From NCBI GenBank assembly GCA_964547125.1, contig CAZJLS010000001.1:1-63782 (forward strand): DNA of 63,782 nucleotides, read 5' to 3'. Of this stretch, positions 41,353 through 49,824 are shown piece after piece. The stretch is from Methanobrevibacter_A sp964547125. Its GTDB lineage: Archaea > Methanobacteriota > Methanobacteria > Methanobacteriales > Methanobacteriaceae. Position 1 is the first letter of the stretch. Each line of letters starts with the position of its first letter. The notes under the pieces are model-generated. The model was not told the origin of the DNA and did not search any database. It was given only the letters and a program-made list of their open reading frames with translations. The translations under genes were made by a program, and so were the position numbers.

Positions 41353-42840
41353 TTATTTTGTTTGTTGGGATTGTACATTAGTTAAATATGCACCTACTCC
41401 TGCAGATATTGCTGCAACTTTTTTTCCAGGCATAAATGTTGCTTTCATTCTATTTACATGTTCACGATCTTCTTCTATTACTTTTCTCATTTCTTCATCG
41501 ATTTTCTTTTTATGGTCATCAATGAAATGAGTGTTTAATTCTCCTTTTAAGAAGTAAGGGTTACGTATTATTGCTTTATGGAATGGTATTGTTGTTTTAA
41601 CTCCTAATATGATATATTCACTTAAAGCACGTTTCATACGATTTATAGCATCACTACGATTACTACCATTAGTGATTAATTTACTTATCATACTATCATA
41701 GAATGTTGGAATAGTATAATTCATATAAACTCCACTATCTAATCTAACACCTGGGCCTCCAGGAGAACGATATCCAGTAATTCTTCCAGGATTTGGTGCA
41801 AAATCATTTAATGGATCTTCAGCATTTATCCTACATTCAATTGCATGACCAGTAACTTTAATATCATTTTGACTTAATTCTAATTCTTCACCTGCAGCAA
41901 TTTTAATTTGTTCTTTAACTAAATCAGTATTTGTAACGATTTCAGTTATTGGATGTTCTACTTGAATACGTGTGTTCATTTCAAGGAAGTAATATTCTCC
42001 ATTTTCATACATAAATTCAATAGTACCTGCACCAGTATAATCAATAGATGAAGCTGCTTTAACTGCACTTTCACCCATGCGTTCTCTTAAATCATCAGTC
42101 ATAATAGGGGAAGGTGCCTCTTCTAAAAGTTTTTGATGTCTACGTTGAATACTGCATTCACGATCTGCAACATGGATAACATTACCATAGTTATCTCCTA
42201 ATACTTGGAACTCAATATGCCGAGGTTTTTCAAGATATTTTTCAATAAATACTGTATCGTCACCAAAATTAGTTTTAGCAACAGATTGTGTGGATTCAAG
42301 GGCACGCTCTAACTCATCAGGACTAAACACTGCACGCATACCAATTCCCCCACCTCCTGCAGATGCCTTAATAATAACAGGATAACCAATATTTTCAGCT
42401 ATTTCTTTAGCTTCTTCAACATCACTAACACCTTCATTAGTACCTTCAATAACAGGTATTCCTGCTTTTTTCATAATTTGTTTACTAGTAATCTTATCTC
42501 CCATTTCATGAATAACTTTACCAGTAGGTCCTATAAGTGTAATACCATTACGTTCACATTCTTCACCTAATTTAGGATTTTCAGCAAGAAAACCATAACC
42601 TGGATGTATTGCATCAGCACCAGACTCAACAGCAATATCAATAATCTTTTCAATATTAAGGTAACTTTGAGAAGGACTAGGATTACCTAAAGGATATTTT
42701 TCATCAGCATAATTAGCATATAAAGATTTTTTATCAGCATCAGAATAAACAGCCACACTTTCAACATCTAATTCACGACAAGCACGCATAATTCTAATAG
42801 CTATTTCTCCTCTATTAGCAATCAATAATTTATCAAACAA
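41353..42840 (-). CDS. pycA: pyruvate carboxylase subunit A (biotin carboxylase)
   Basis: The ATP-dependent biotin carboxylase half of two-subunit pyruvate carboxylase, which makes oxaloacetate. LLIANRGEIAIRIMRACREL opens the protein, the ATP-grasp loop is KASAGGGGIGMRAV, and EKPRHIEFQVLGD, ECSIQRRHQKL and EMNTRIQVEHPITE follow. The 495 aa include a C-terminal tail of about 45 residues beyond the usual biotin carboxylase end. The start is a TTG at 42840, nine bases after GAGG; no ATG fits. birA follows. Confidence 0.96.
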   Translation of the reverse strand: MFDKLLIANRGEIAIRIMRACRELDVESVAVYSDADKKSLYANYADEKYPLGNPSPSQSYLNIEKIIDIAVESGADAIHPGYGFLAENPKLGEECERNGITLIGPTGKVIHEMGDKITSKQIMKKAGIPVIEGTNEGVSDVEEAKEIAENIGYPVIIKASAGGGGIGMRAVFSPDELERALESTQSVAKTNFGDDTVFIEKYLEKPRHIEFQVLGDNYGNVIHVADRECSIQRRHQKLLEEAPSPIMTDDLRERMGESAVKAASSIDYTGAGTIEFMYENGEYYFLEMNTRIQVEHPITEIVTNTDLVKEQIKIAAGEELELSQNDIKVTGHAIECRINAEDPLNDFAPNPGRITGYRSPGGPGVRLDSGVYMNYTIPTFYDSMISKLITNGSNRSDAINRMKRALSEYIILGVKTTIPFHKAIIRNPYFLKGELNTHFIDDHKKKIDEEMRKVIEEDREHVNRMKATFMPGKKVAAISAGVGAYLTNVQSQQTK

Positions 42841-42955
42841 TTTACATAACCTCGCATATTATTATTCTATATTAAAATTTTATAAAAACTAATTATTTAT
42901 ATCAATTTTATAATTAATATAGATATATTTAAAAAATTAAGAATAAAAAAAGGTA

Positions 42956-43606
42956 ATGGTGAATATTATTATAAAAAAGAAAAAACATTTAGAAATAAAA
43001 TTAGAGCAAATACCACCACACCCACAACCTAAAGTAAATCTAGAACAATACACAACACCCTCAGTAATAGCAAGTGACATATTATGGTATGCAAACAATT
43101 TAAATGACATAGAAAATAAAACCATAATAGATTTAGGATGTGGAACTGGAATATTTGCAATAGGATCAAAATTACTAAATGCAAAATCTGTTATCGGATT
43201 TGATATAGATCAAGAATCTTTAAACACTGCTATAAACACAACAAAAAAATTCAAATTAGAAGATATTGAATTTCATAAAGTAAATCTTATCAAAACTGAA
43301 AATTTAAATGAATATTTAAATAATGAGGCAGATACTTTATTCCAAAACCCTCCCTTCGGTTCACAAGAAAAAGTGGAAAAAGGAGCGGATACTAATTTCA
43401 TTAATCTTGCATCAAAGTCTGCAAAAGTAATATACTCTTTTCATATGCAATCTACAGAAGAATATATAACTAATTACTTTGAAAATTTAAATTTCAATGT
43501 GACACATAAATTTTATTACAAATTTCCATTACCAAAAATATATGAATTCCATAAAAAAGAACAATACATTGTTAATGTAGTAGTTATAAGAGCAGAAAAA
43601 GAATAA
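42956..43606 (+). CDS. METTL5-like SAM-dependent methyltransferase
   Basis: A 216-residue class I methyltransferase. The SAM motif is DLGCGTGIFAIG (about 61-72), the acidic ribose loop FDIDQES, and the catalytic NPPF in LFQNPPFGSQEK. The N-terminal EQIPPHPQPKVNLEQYTTPS is typical of the archaeal METTL5/COG2263 family. NPPF marks methylation of an amino nitrogen, probably adenine in rRNA. A weak AGGT precedes the start. It is divergent from pycA. Confidence 0.88.
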   Translation: MVNIIIKKKKHLEIKLEQIPPHPQPKVNLEQYTTPSVIASDILWYANNLNDIENKTIIDLGCGTGIFAIGSKLLNAKSVIGFDIDQESLNTAINTTKKFKLEDIEFHKVNLIKTENLNEYLNNEADTLFQNPPFGSQEKVEKGADTNFINLASKSAKVIYSFHMQSTEEYITNYFENLNFNVTHKFYYKFPLPKIYEFHKKEQYIVNVVVIRAEKE

Positions 43607-43702
43607 TACTATTTCACAGAAAATATTATATTAAATAAAATTATAAAAATATAAATTAATACTGAATATTATTATACATAACAACAAATTAAGGATTAAA
43701 AA

Positions 43703-44431
43703 ATGGCCAGAAAAAAGGGAAAACTAACAATTGGAATACTGTTCATGATTCTAGTGCTTTTAATAGCTATTGCTGCAGGTCAAACTATTTTTAGTCATGA
43801 AGGGTCATTAACAAAAGGAGAAAAAACAATATTGTTTTGTGCAGTTGATGAAGGTGAACCTCGTGAAGGTATGGGTGCAATTGACATGGCATATCTTATA
43901 ACATTACAAGATGGCAGTGTTAAAAATTTCACACCAGTATATCCACATGGTATGAGACACCCAACAGAAGATGAGCCCGCAGATGCCCTTAACACTGGAG
44001 CTAGAAATAATGCAGGAAAAATGTTACTACATGATGCATTATGGTACAATGATACAAGCGAAGGAATTCAAAATGTTAAAGAAATTGTTGAATATAATTT
44101 AAGTATCAAACTTGATGCTATTGTACTTGCAAATGTTGAAGCTGTAGACGCACTTGTTAAATCTGCAGGACCATTAGAAATTAATGGAACACCTGTTGTT
44201 GTTAATGTATTAGATTTCGTACGTGAAGATCAGGAAAATAATGCTACTAGGGGAGATGCAGTTATGACTGTAGTTCAAGGAATGGTTATAGCAGCACATG
44301 AACCAGATACACGTAATCAAATAATGAAAATGGCATTAATACAATATAATAAAGGAAATATTGTGGTATGGCCTGAAGGCGCATTCATGCAACTTTTATA
44401 CACTAAAGGAATACACGCATTATTAAATTAA
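43703..44431 (+). CDS. DUF4012-type membrane-anchored protein
   Basis: A 242-residue protein with one N-terminal membrane anchor (about residues 8-30, LTIGILFMILVLLIAIAAGQ). The rest would be outside the cell: ILFCAVDEGEPREGMGAIDM, then TPVYPHGMRHPTE and DAIVLANVEAVDALVKSAGP. The pattern fits archaeal DUF4012 proteins, which are distant relatives of LytR-CpsA-Psr enzymes; a role in the cell envelope is possible but unproven. AAGGA precedes the start. Confidence 0.7.
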   Translation: MARKKGKLTIGILFMILVLLIAIAAGQTIFSHEGSLTKGEKTILFCAVDEGEPREGMGAIDMAYLITLQDGSVKNFTPVYPHGMRHPTEDEPADALNTGARNNAGKMLLHDALWYNDTSEGIQNVKEIVEYNLSIKLDAIVLANVEAVDALVKSAGPLEINGTPVVVNVLDFVREDQENNATRGDAVMTVVQGMVIAAHEPDTRNQIMKMALIQYNKGNIVVWPEGAFMQLLYTKGIHALLN

Positions 44432-44479
44432 CAAAATTTTTTCTTATTTTTTTCATTTACTTTTTAGAGGAATAAAAAA

Positions 44480-45643
44480 TTGCAATACAGGGAATTAGGG
44501 AAAACTGGAGAAAAAGTATCTCAATTAGGTTTTGGACTAATGAGATTGCCAACATTAAATGAGGATAACACACAAATAGACACTAAAAAAGCAAATGAAA
44601 TGTTATCATATGCAATAGATAATGGAGTAAACTTATTAGATACAGGATTTGCATATCATGGTAAAAGATTAGATGAAAATGGAGGGGCATCTGAACCATT
44701 CTTATCACAATTTTTAGAAACAGGGTACCGTGAAAAAGTATTAATAAGCAGTAAACTACCATTATATCCAATACACAAAAAAGAAGACTTAGAATACTAC
44801 TTTAACAAACAATTAGAAAGACTAAACATAGAAACTATAGATATTTACATGTTACATGGAATTAAAGACGGAATGATGGGTAAAATGATGTTTAAAGGAT
44901 ACTTATCAGAGTTCTTAGATGACATATTATCTGATGGAAGAGTTAAACATTTAGGATTCTCACACCATGCAAGTCATGATACATTCCAAAAAATATTCAG
45001 CTATTACGATAAATGGGAAGTAATACTAACACAAATGAACTACTTAGACACTGAATTCCGTAGCAGCAAAAAAACAATAGATTATGTTGGAGAACAAGGA
45101 GTAGGAAACGTTATAATGGAACCATTAAGAGGAGGAACACTTGTAAATAACATACCTCCAAAAGTACAAGAATTAATGGACAAAAACGAACACATACAAT
45201 CACCAGTAGAATGGGGATTAGGATACCTATGGAACATGGAACATGTTAACTGTGTACTAAGTGGAATGAATAACATAGAACAAGTAAAGTCAAATATAGA
45301 AATAGCAAATAAGATAACTCCCGGATACTTCACAGAAGAAGATAATAAAACCCTTAAAAAAATAATAAACCAATTTAGACGAGCAAGTGAAATACCATGC
45401 ACATACTGTAATTATTGCATGCCATGTCCTAGAGGAGTAAACATACCAAAATGCTTCAATCAATACAACCAATCAAAAGTATTTGATAATCCTAACAAAA
45501 TATCTGGACAATACTATCACGTAATAAATGAAAAAAACCGTGCAGATAAATGTACAAACTGCGCACAATGTTTAGATAATTGTCCTCAAGATATACCAAT
45601 ATCTGAAGAATTAAAAAAGGTAGAAACACACTTCAAACAATAA
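44480..45643 (+). CDS. aldo/keto reductase with C-terminal 4Fe-4S motifs
   Basis: A 387-residue oxidoreductase. The N-terminal AKR barrel starts YRELGKTGEKVSQLGFGLMR and has NLLDTGFAYHG and HLGFSHHASHD. The C-terminal domain carries CTYCNYCMPCPRGVNIPKC and CTNCAQCLDNCPQDIP, two cysteine clusters for iron-sulfur centres. The start is a TTG at 44480 after AGAGG at 44466-44470. A paralogue of the same layout is at 56.0 kb. Substrates of this family in methanogens are not established. Confidence 0.9.
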   Translation: MQYRELGKTGEKVSQLGFGLMRLPTLNEDNTQIDTKKANEMLSYAIDNGVNLLDTGFAYHGKRLDENGGASEPFLSQFLETGYREKVLISSKLPLYPIHKKEDLEYYFNKQLERLNIETIDIYMLHGIKDGMMGKMMFKGYLSEFLDDILSDGRVKHLGFSHHASHDTFQKIFSYYDKWEVILTQMNYLDTEFRSSKKTIDYVGEQGVGNVIMEPLRGGTLVNNIPPKVQELMDKNEHIQSPVEWGLGYLWNMEHVNCVLSGMNNIEQVKSNIEIANKITPGYFTEEDNKTLKKIINQFRRASEIPCTYCNYCMPCPRGVNIPKCFNQYNQSKVFDNPNKISGQYYHVINEKNRADKCTNCAQCLDNCPQDIPISEELKKVETHFKQ

Positions 45644-45680
45644 AAAAAAATTAATAAAAAAAATTATAATATTAATTTTT

Positions 45681-46937
45681 TTATATATTTTTCAAACTTT
45701 TTTCAATATTATATAATGTCTTATTTAAATCCTCTTCAGTATGAGCACTACTTATAAAACAGCACTCAAATTGACTAGGTGGAATAAAAACATCATTTTT
45801 TAACATTTCTTTGAAGTATTCTAAAAACTTCTTATCATCACTTTCTTTAGCTTCTGTGTAATTTGTAACTGGTTTGTCATTAAAGTACACTTGGAACATA
45901 CTACCAATTCCCGCTACTTGGTAATCTAATTTTAAATCATCTAAAATATTCTGCAATTTAGCTCTTAAATAATTACCTTTATTGTTTAGTGATGTGTAAA
46001 AGTCTGGAGTTAATTGTTCTAATGTTGCAAGTCCAGCACTTAATGATAAGGGGTTTCCATTAAATGTTCCTGCTTGATATACTGGTCCACTAGGTGCAAA
46101 CATTTGCATAATCTCTTTTTTACCAGCTATTGCTGCTAATGGTAATCCACCACCAATTATTTTTGCAAATGTGGTTAAATCGGGTGTTACACCGTAAAAT
46201 TCTTGTGCACCTCCAGTTGCTAATCTAAATCCAGTTATAACTTCATCAAATATTAATACAATCCCATAATCTATTGTTAATTTTCTAATTAAATCAAGAT
46301 ATCCTTTTTTAGGTTTTATACATCCTATATTTCCCATAACTACTTCCATTATGATACATGCAATATTTTCCCCTTCATTTTCTAATAGGTTTATTAATGC
46401 TTCCTCATCATTAAATGGTATTGTTAATGTGTTACTTGTTGTTTGCTCCGGAATACCTGCACTATCTGGTTTTGCAGCTGCTCCTGATCCTGATTTTACA
46501 AGAACATAATCATGAGCACCATGATATGCTCCTTCAAATTTAACTATTTTATCTCTTTTTGTATATCCTCTTGCTAATCGTATAGCACTCATTGTGGCTT
46601 CTCCGCCACTGTTAACAAATCTAACCATTTCAGCACAAGGAACTCTGTTTATTATTTCTTCTGCAAGTTTTAGTTCATCTTCACTTGGTACTCCATATAC
46701 TGTTCCTTTTTGGCTTTGTTCATTTATTGCATTTACAACTTTTTCATTAGCATGTCCAAGTATCATTGGTCCGTAACTTAGACAATGGTCAATATAGGTT
46801 TTTCCATCAATGTCTGTTATTCTACATCCTTTTGCTTCTTTTGCAAAGAATGGGTATGGTTTATATGCTCTTACTGGTGAGCTCACCCCTCCAGGTAGTA
46901 TTTCTTTTGTTTTATTGAATAATTCTTCAGAATTCAT
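45681..46937 (-). CDS. hemL: glutamate-1-semialdehyde 2,1-aminomutase
   Basis: It converts glutamate-1-semialdehyde to 5-aminolevulinate, the HemB substrate. PGGVSSPVRAYKPYPFF near the start, NSGGEATMSAIRLARGYT near 110, and the PLP lysine in FAKIIGGGLPLAAIAG (about 260) are all present. The 418 aa are normal. The cobalamin gene cbiC starts 15 bp upstream on the same strand, so both act in tetrapyrrole synthesis and are probably cotranscribed. Confidence 0.97.
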   Translation of the reverse strand: MNSEELFNKTKEILPGGVSSPVRAYKPYPFFAKEAKGCRITDIDGKTYIDHCLSYGPMILGHANEKVVNAINEQSQKGTVYGVPSEDELKLAEEIINRVPCAEMVRFVNSGGEATMSAIRLARGYTKRDKIVKFEGAYHGAHDYVLVKSGSGAAAKPDSAGIPEQTTSNTLTIPFNDEEALINLLENEGENIACIIMEVVMGNIGCIKPKKGYLDLIRKLTIDYGIVLIFDEVITGFRLATGGAQEFYGVTPDLTTFAKIIGGGLPLAAIAGKKEIMQMFAPSGPVYQAGTFNGNPLSLSAGLATLEQLTPDFYTSLNNKGNYLRAKLQNILDDLKLDYQVAGIGSMFQVYFNDKPVTNYTEAKESDDKKFLEYFKEMLKNDVFIPPSQFECCFISSAHTEEDLNKTLYNIEKSLKNI

Positions 46938-46951
46938 TTTTATCTTTCTCT

Positions 46952-47599
46952 TTATTTGCTGTTTTGTATTAATGAGTTTATTGTAGCTACTGCTACTGGT
47001 GTTCCACCTTTAGGTCCTTCAATTATGATGTTTGGGATGTTTGTTTTTCTTAAATCTTCTTTACTATCTGCAGCTCCTACAAATCCAACAGGAACTCCAA
47101 CTATACTTTTAGCATTTAATTCTCCTTTTTCTTTCAATTCAATTGCTTTTAATAATGCTGTTGGTGCATTACCCACCACAATTATACCTTCAAATCCTTC
47201 ATTTGCTGCATATTGTATTGCGGCTGCAGCTCTTGTTGTTTGTTGTTTTTTTGATAATTCTTGTGTTAATTTTTTAACTTCTGGTTCTTTAATGTAGCAT
47301 TTAACATCACCGGAGTATTGAGTTATCCCTGATTTAACCATATTAATGTCTGTTAATATGTCTTCTTGGTTTTGTAAGGATTTTATACTTTCTTCTGTGA
47401 AGTTTTTGCTTATATGAACAAGTTTCGCATATTCTGGATCTGCGGTAGAATGAACAATTCTTTCTACAATGTCGGTTTCTAAAGGATTTAAATTTTTAAC
47501 ATCATCTTTTATTAGTTCTCGGATTATATTTCGACTTTTAGTCGCTATATCCATTCCTTGATTGGTTGAAGCACCCATGAACATTTTAATTACACTCAT
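46952..47599 (-). CDS. cbiC: cobalt-precorrin-8 methylmutase
   Basis: It moves a methyl group from C11 to C12 in the corrin ring during anaerobic cobamide synthesis. The 215-residue protein has RIVHSTADPEYAKLVHIS with the catalytic His, DINMVKSGI, VVGNAPTALLKAIELKE and GVPVGFVGAADSKE, all CbiC/CobH hallmarks. Methyltransferases of methanol methanogenesis need cobamides, which fits the organism. It is followed by hemL. Confidence 0.95.
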   Translation of the reverse strand: MSVIKMFMGASTNQGMDIATKSRNIIRELIKDDVKNLNPLETDIVERIVHSTADPEYAKLVHISKNFTEESIKSLQNQEDILTDINMVKSGITQYSGDVKCYIKEPEVKKLTQELSKKQQTTRAAAAIQYAANEGFEGIIVVGNAPTALLKAIELKEKGELNAKSIVGVPVGFVGAADSKEDLRKTNIPNIIIEGPKGGTPVAVATINSLIQNSK

Positions 47600-48126
47600 T
47601 TTAATTTTTTTTATTATTTTTTATATATGGTTTATTTTTCTATAAAAAATTATTTTTACTAATAGGGGTTTGTAAAAAAAATTTTATAATAATCTTTTAG
47701 AAAAATAATGCCATGGATCCAACTTTAATGAATATCCAATTATAATATTTGTATCAAAGAATACATTTTATATAAAATAAATCACATTATTTTTTTTTAA
47801 TGAATGTTTTAATATGTTAGTGATATTCTGGAAGATAGATTGTATCATTTATTATAATTTAATTAGAAATTATTCTCCTAAAGAAAAATATGAGATAATC
47901 TGCAAGAGGATACTAAAGTAGATTTTAATGGGAAAGATAACTCAAATATTAAAAAGAGATGGAAGAAAATGTGTTAAAAGCAAAGTTTAATTTAGGCATA
48001 TGCCAACACATACAAAATTTAATCATTATATTTTTATTTAATTTAATACAAAAGATGGAGCAATATTTTTTATCACATATGTGATGCAGGAAAAAAGAAA
48101 GAATAAAGAAGATAAAATAAATTAAG
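47600..48126. other. intergenic region between cbiC and the secreted hydrolase
   Basis: About 530 bp, AT-rich. A short minus-strand frame (47949-48146) overlaps the end of the next gene and has no homology I recognise. No RNA, repeat or pseudogene was recognised. The part next to cbiC (47600-47690) should hold its promoter. Confidence 0.5.
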
Positions 48127-49740
48127 TTAATCTCCATTACTTTCATTTATTTGAGTATTTGGTGTTACTGTAATTGTGGTTTGTGTATTCGCACTTTCAT
48201 ATTCATTTAATCCATCATAAGTACAATATGCAATATATTCTCCTGGTGCTAAATTAATACTTAATTTGAATTCTCCAGTATAATCACTAACAACATAATA
48301 TGTTTTATTTTGATTATTGGTTGTTCTTGCAAGGGTAACACTTATTGTATGCCCTGCTAATGGATTATTATTTGCAAATAACGTTCCTGTGAAATTTCCA
48401 CTTGAATTATAATTTTCATTATATTTTTTTGCAGTTAAATTTACTGGAATTTTATGTTCATTTACAATTAAACTTGAAATTAGAGGTATTGATTTATCAT
48501 AAATTGTGGAATCAGTTTCAAGTCCATTAAAACTAGATATTACTCGGTAGTTTCCGGCAGCTAATTTTATAGGTAATCTATATTCTCCATTATAATCACT
48601 TACAACATCATATGTTTTACTTAAACCATTAGATAGACGTGTGAGTTTTACTTTAATGTGTTGGCCTATGATTGCTTTGCCTTCATTGTCTTTTAAATAT
48701 CCAATAAAATCGTAATCTTCACCGTAATTATGTTGATAGTTATCAGCAGTTAATATGGTTGTTATACGGGGGGTTTTTGTATTATAATTATAAGTATCTT
48801 CACCAAAGTCCATGTAATTTGTTAATCCATAACGGAAAAGAGCAACACCATGTGCTCCGCCATCGTAGGATGCAATAACATCGTTTTCTAATTGTGAACT
48901 TGAAAGTTTAGTAAGGTCATCATCTGATTTATAGCATTGTAATCCAGTTATAACTTTGGCATGTGGACTGTTTCTTACGAAATAGTTTGTTGTGCTTGTA
49001 ATCCAGTATGTATCTTGTTTGTAGTTTCCTTTGTAAACCATTGGGATAATATAGTCAAGAATATTGCTTAGTGCACTTAAATTTTGTCCATAGTATTTTA
49101 TGAGTACTGGTCCTTCAGGCATTATTGCTGCGGATACTATTAAGCTGCTATTTATATTTTTAACAGTTTTTGTTATTTCTGATGCGAAATATGTTACTGC
49201 TTCTGTTCCTCCTGGATTTTTATATGCTGTTCCAGGGTATCGAACATAATCTAAGTGTATACCTTTGATTCCAAGTATTGTTGCAAAGTTTGCTGCATCA
49301 CTTAAGTCTCTTTCAAGTAATGCAGTGTTAATTTCACCATTTTTTAACGGATTTTCAAATTTTCCATGGTAACAAACCTGCATCCATATGTGTACATTAA
49401 GCCCATTTGCATTTGCTGTTTTAACCCAGTTTGTAACACTAGTTTTTCCGAATTGATTTATTGCACCATAGTTTAATAGGATTGTATCTATATTGGAGTC
49501 TTTTAATGTTTGAAAGTTAACATTATTCATACTATTTCCTCTAACCCATATTGCATTATGCATAGTATTTGAGGTAATAGTTGTATCTGTTATGTTTGAA
49601 CTATCTGTTGCAATTAGTGTTGTATTATTGTCTGTTTGTGTTAGATTTGTATCTTCTGCATTAACAGTGTTTAAACATAGTAGTAAAAATAATCCTATTA
49701 AAATAAGTTTTTTGTTATGTTTTTTTAAGAAAATTTTCAT
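48127..49740 (-). CDS. secreted glycoside-hydrolase-like TIM barrel protein with two Ig-like repeats
   Basis: A 537-residue exported protein. Residues 1-28 form a signal peptide (KKHNKKLILIGLFLLLCLN, cleavage near VNA-ED). A Thr/Asn-rich linker follows. Residues about 60-320 look like the GH-like barrel of the COG1649/DUF4015 type: AIWVRGNSMNNVNF, NGLNVHIWMQVCYHG, GIKGIHLDYVRYPG with the likely catalytic Asp, and NILDYIIPMVYKGNY. Two Ig-like repeats of about 90-100 residues follow (about 322-420 and 430-530), with IIGQHIKVKLTRLSN and LSINLAPGEYIAYC. There is no C-terminal membrane anchor. The same repeat occurs in the neighbour upstream. The substrate, cell wall or host glycan, is not known. 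Confidence 0.78.
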   Translation of the reverse strand: MKIFLKKHNKKLILIGLFLLLCLNTVNAEDTNLTQTDNNTTLIATDSSNITDTTITSNTMHNAIWVRGNSMNNVNFQTLKDSNIDTILLNYGAINQFGKTSVTNWVKTANANGLNVHIWMQVCYHGKFENPLKNGEINTALLERDLSDAANFATILGIKGIHLDYVRYPGTAYKNPGGTEAVTYFASEITKTVKNINSSLIVSAAIMPEGPVLIKYYGQNLSALSNILDYIIPMVYKGNYKQDTYWITSTTNYFVRNSPHAKVITGLQCYKSDDDLTKLSSSQLENDVIASYDGGAHGVALFRYGLTNYMDFGEDTYNYNTKTPRITTILTADNYQHNYGEDYDFIGYLKDNEGKAIIGQHIKVKLTRLSNGLSKTYDVVSDYNGEYRLPIKLAAGNYRVISSFNGLETDSTIYDKSIPLISSLIVNEHKIPVNLTAKKYNENYNSSGNFTGTLFANNNPLAGHTISVTLARTTNNQNKTYYVVSDYTGEFKLSINLAPGEYIAYCTYDGLNEYESANTQTTITVTPNTQINESNGD

Positions 49741-49824
49741 CCCCCATAAAAAAAAGTGTTGTATTTAAAATTAGTTTTTTTTTAGAGAGTATAATTTTTT
49801 TTATACTCTCTATTATTTTTTTTT

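Noticed and set aside
47949..48146. 65-residue minus-strand frame next to the secreted hydrolase
   Set aside because: It overlaps the stop of a real gene, is a string of hydrophobic and Cys/His residues typical of random AT-rich translation, and has no ribosome binding site.
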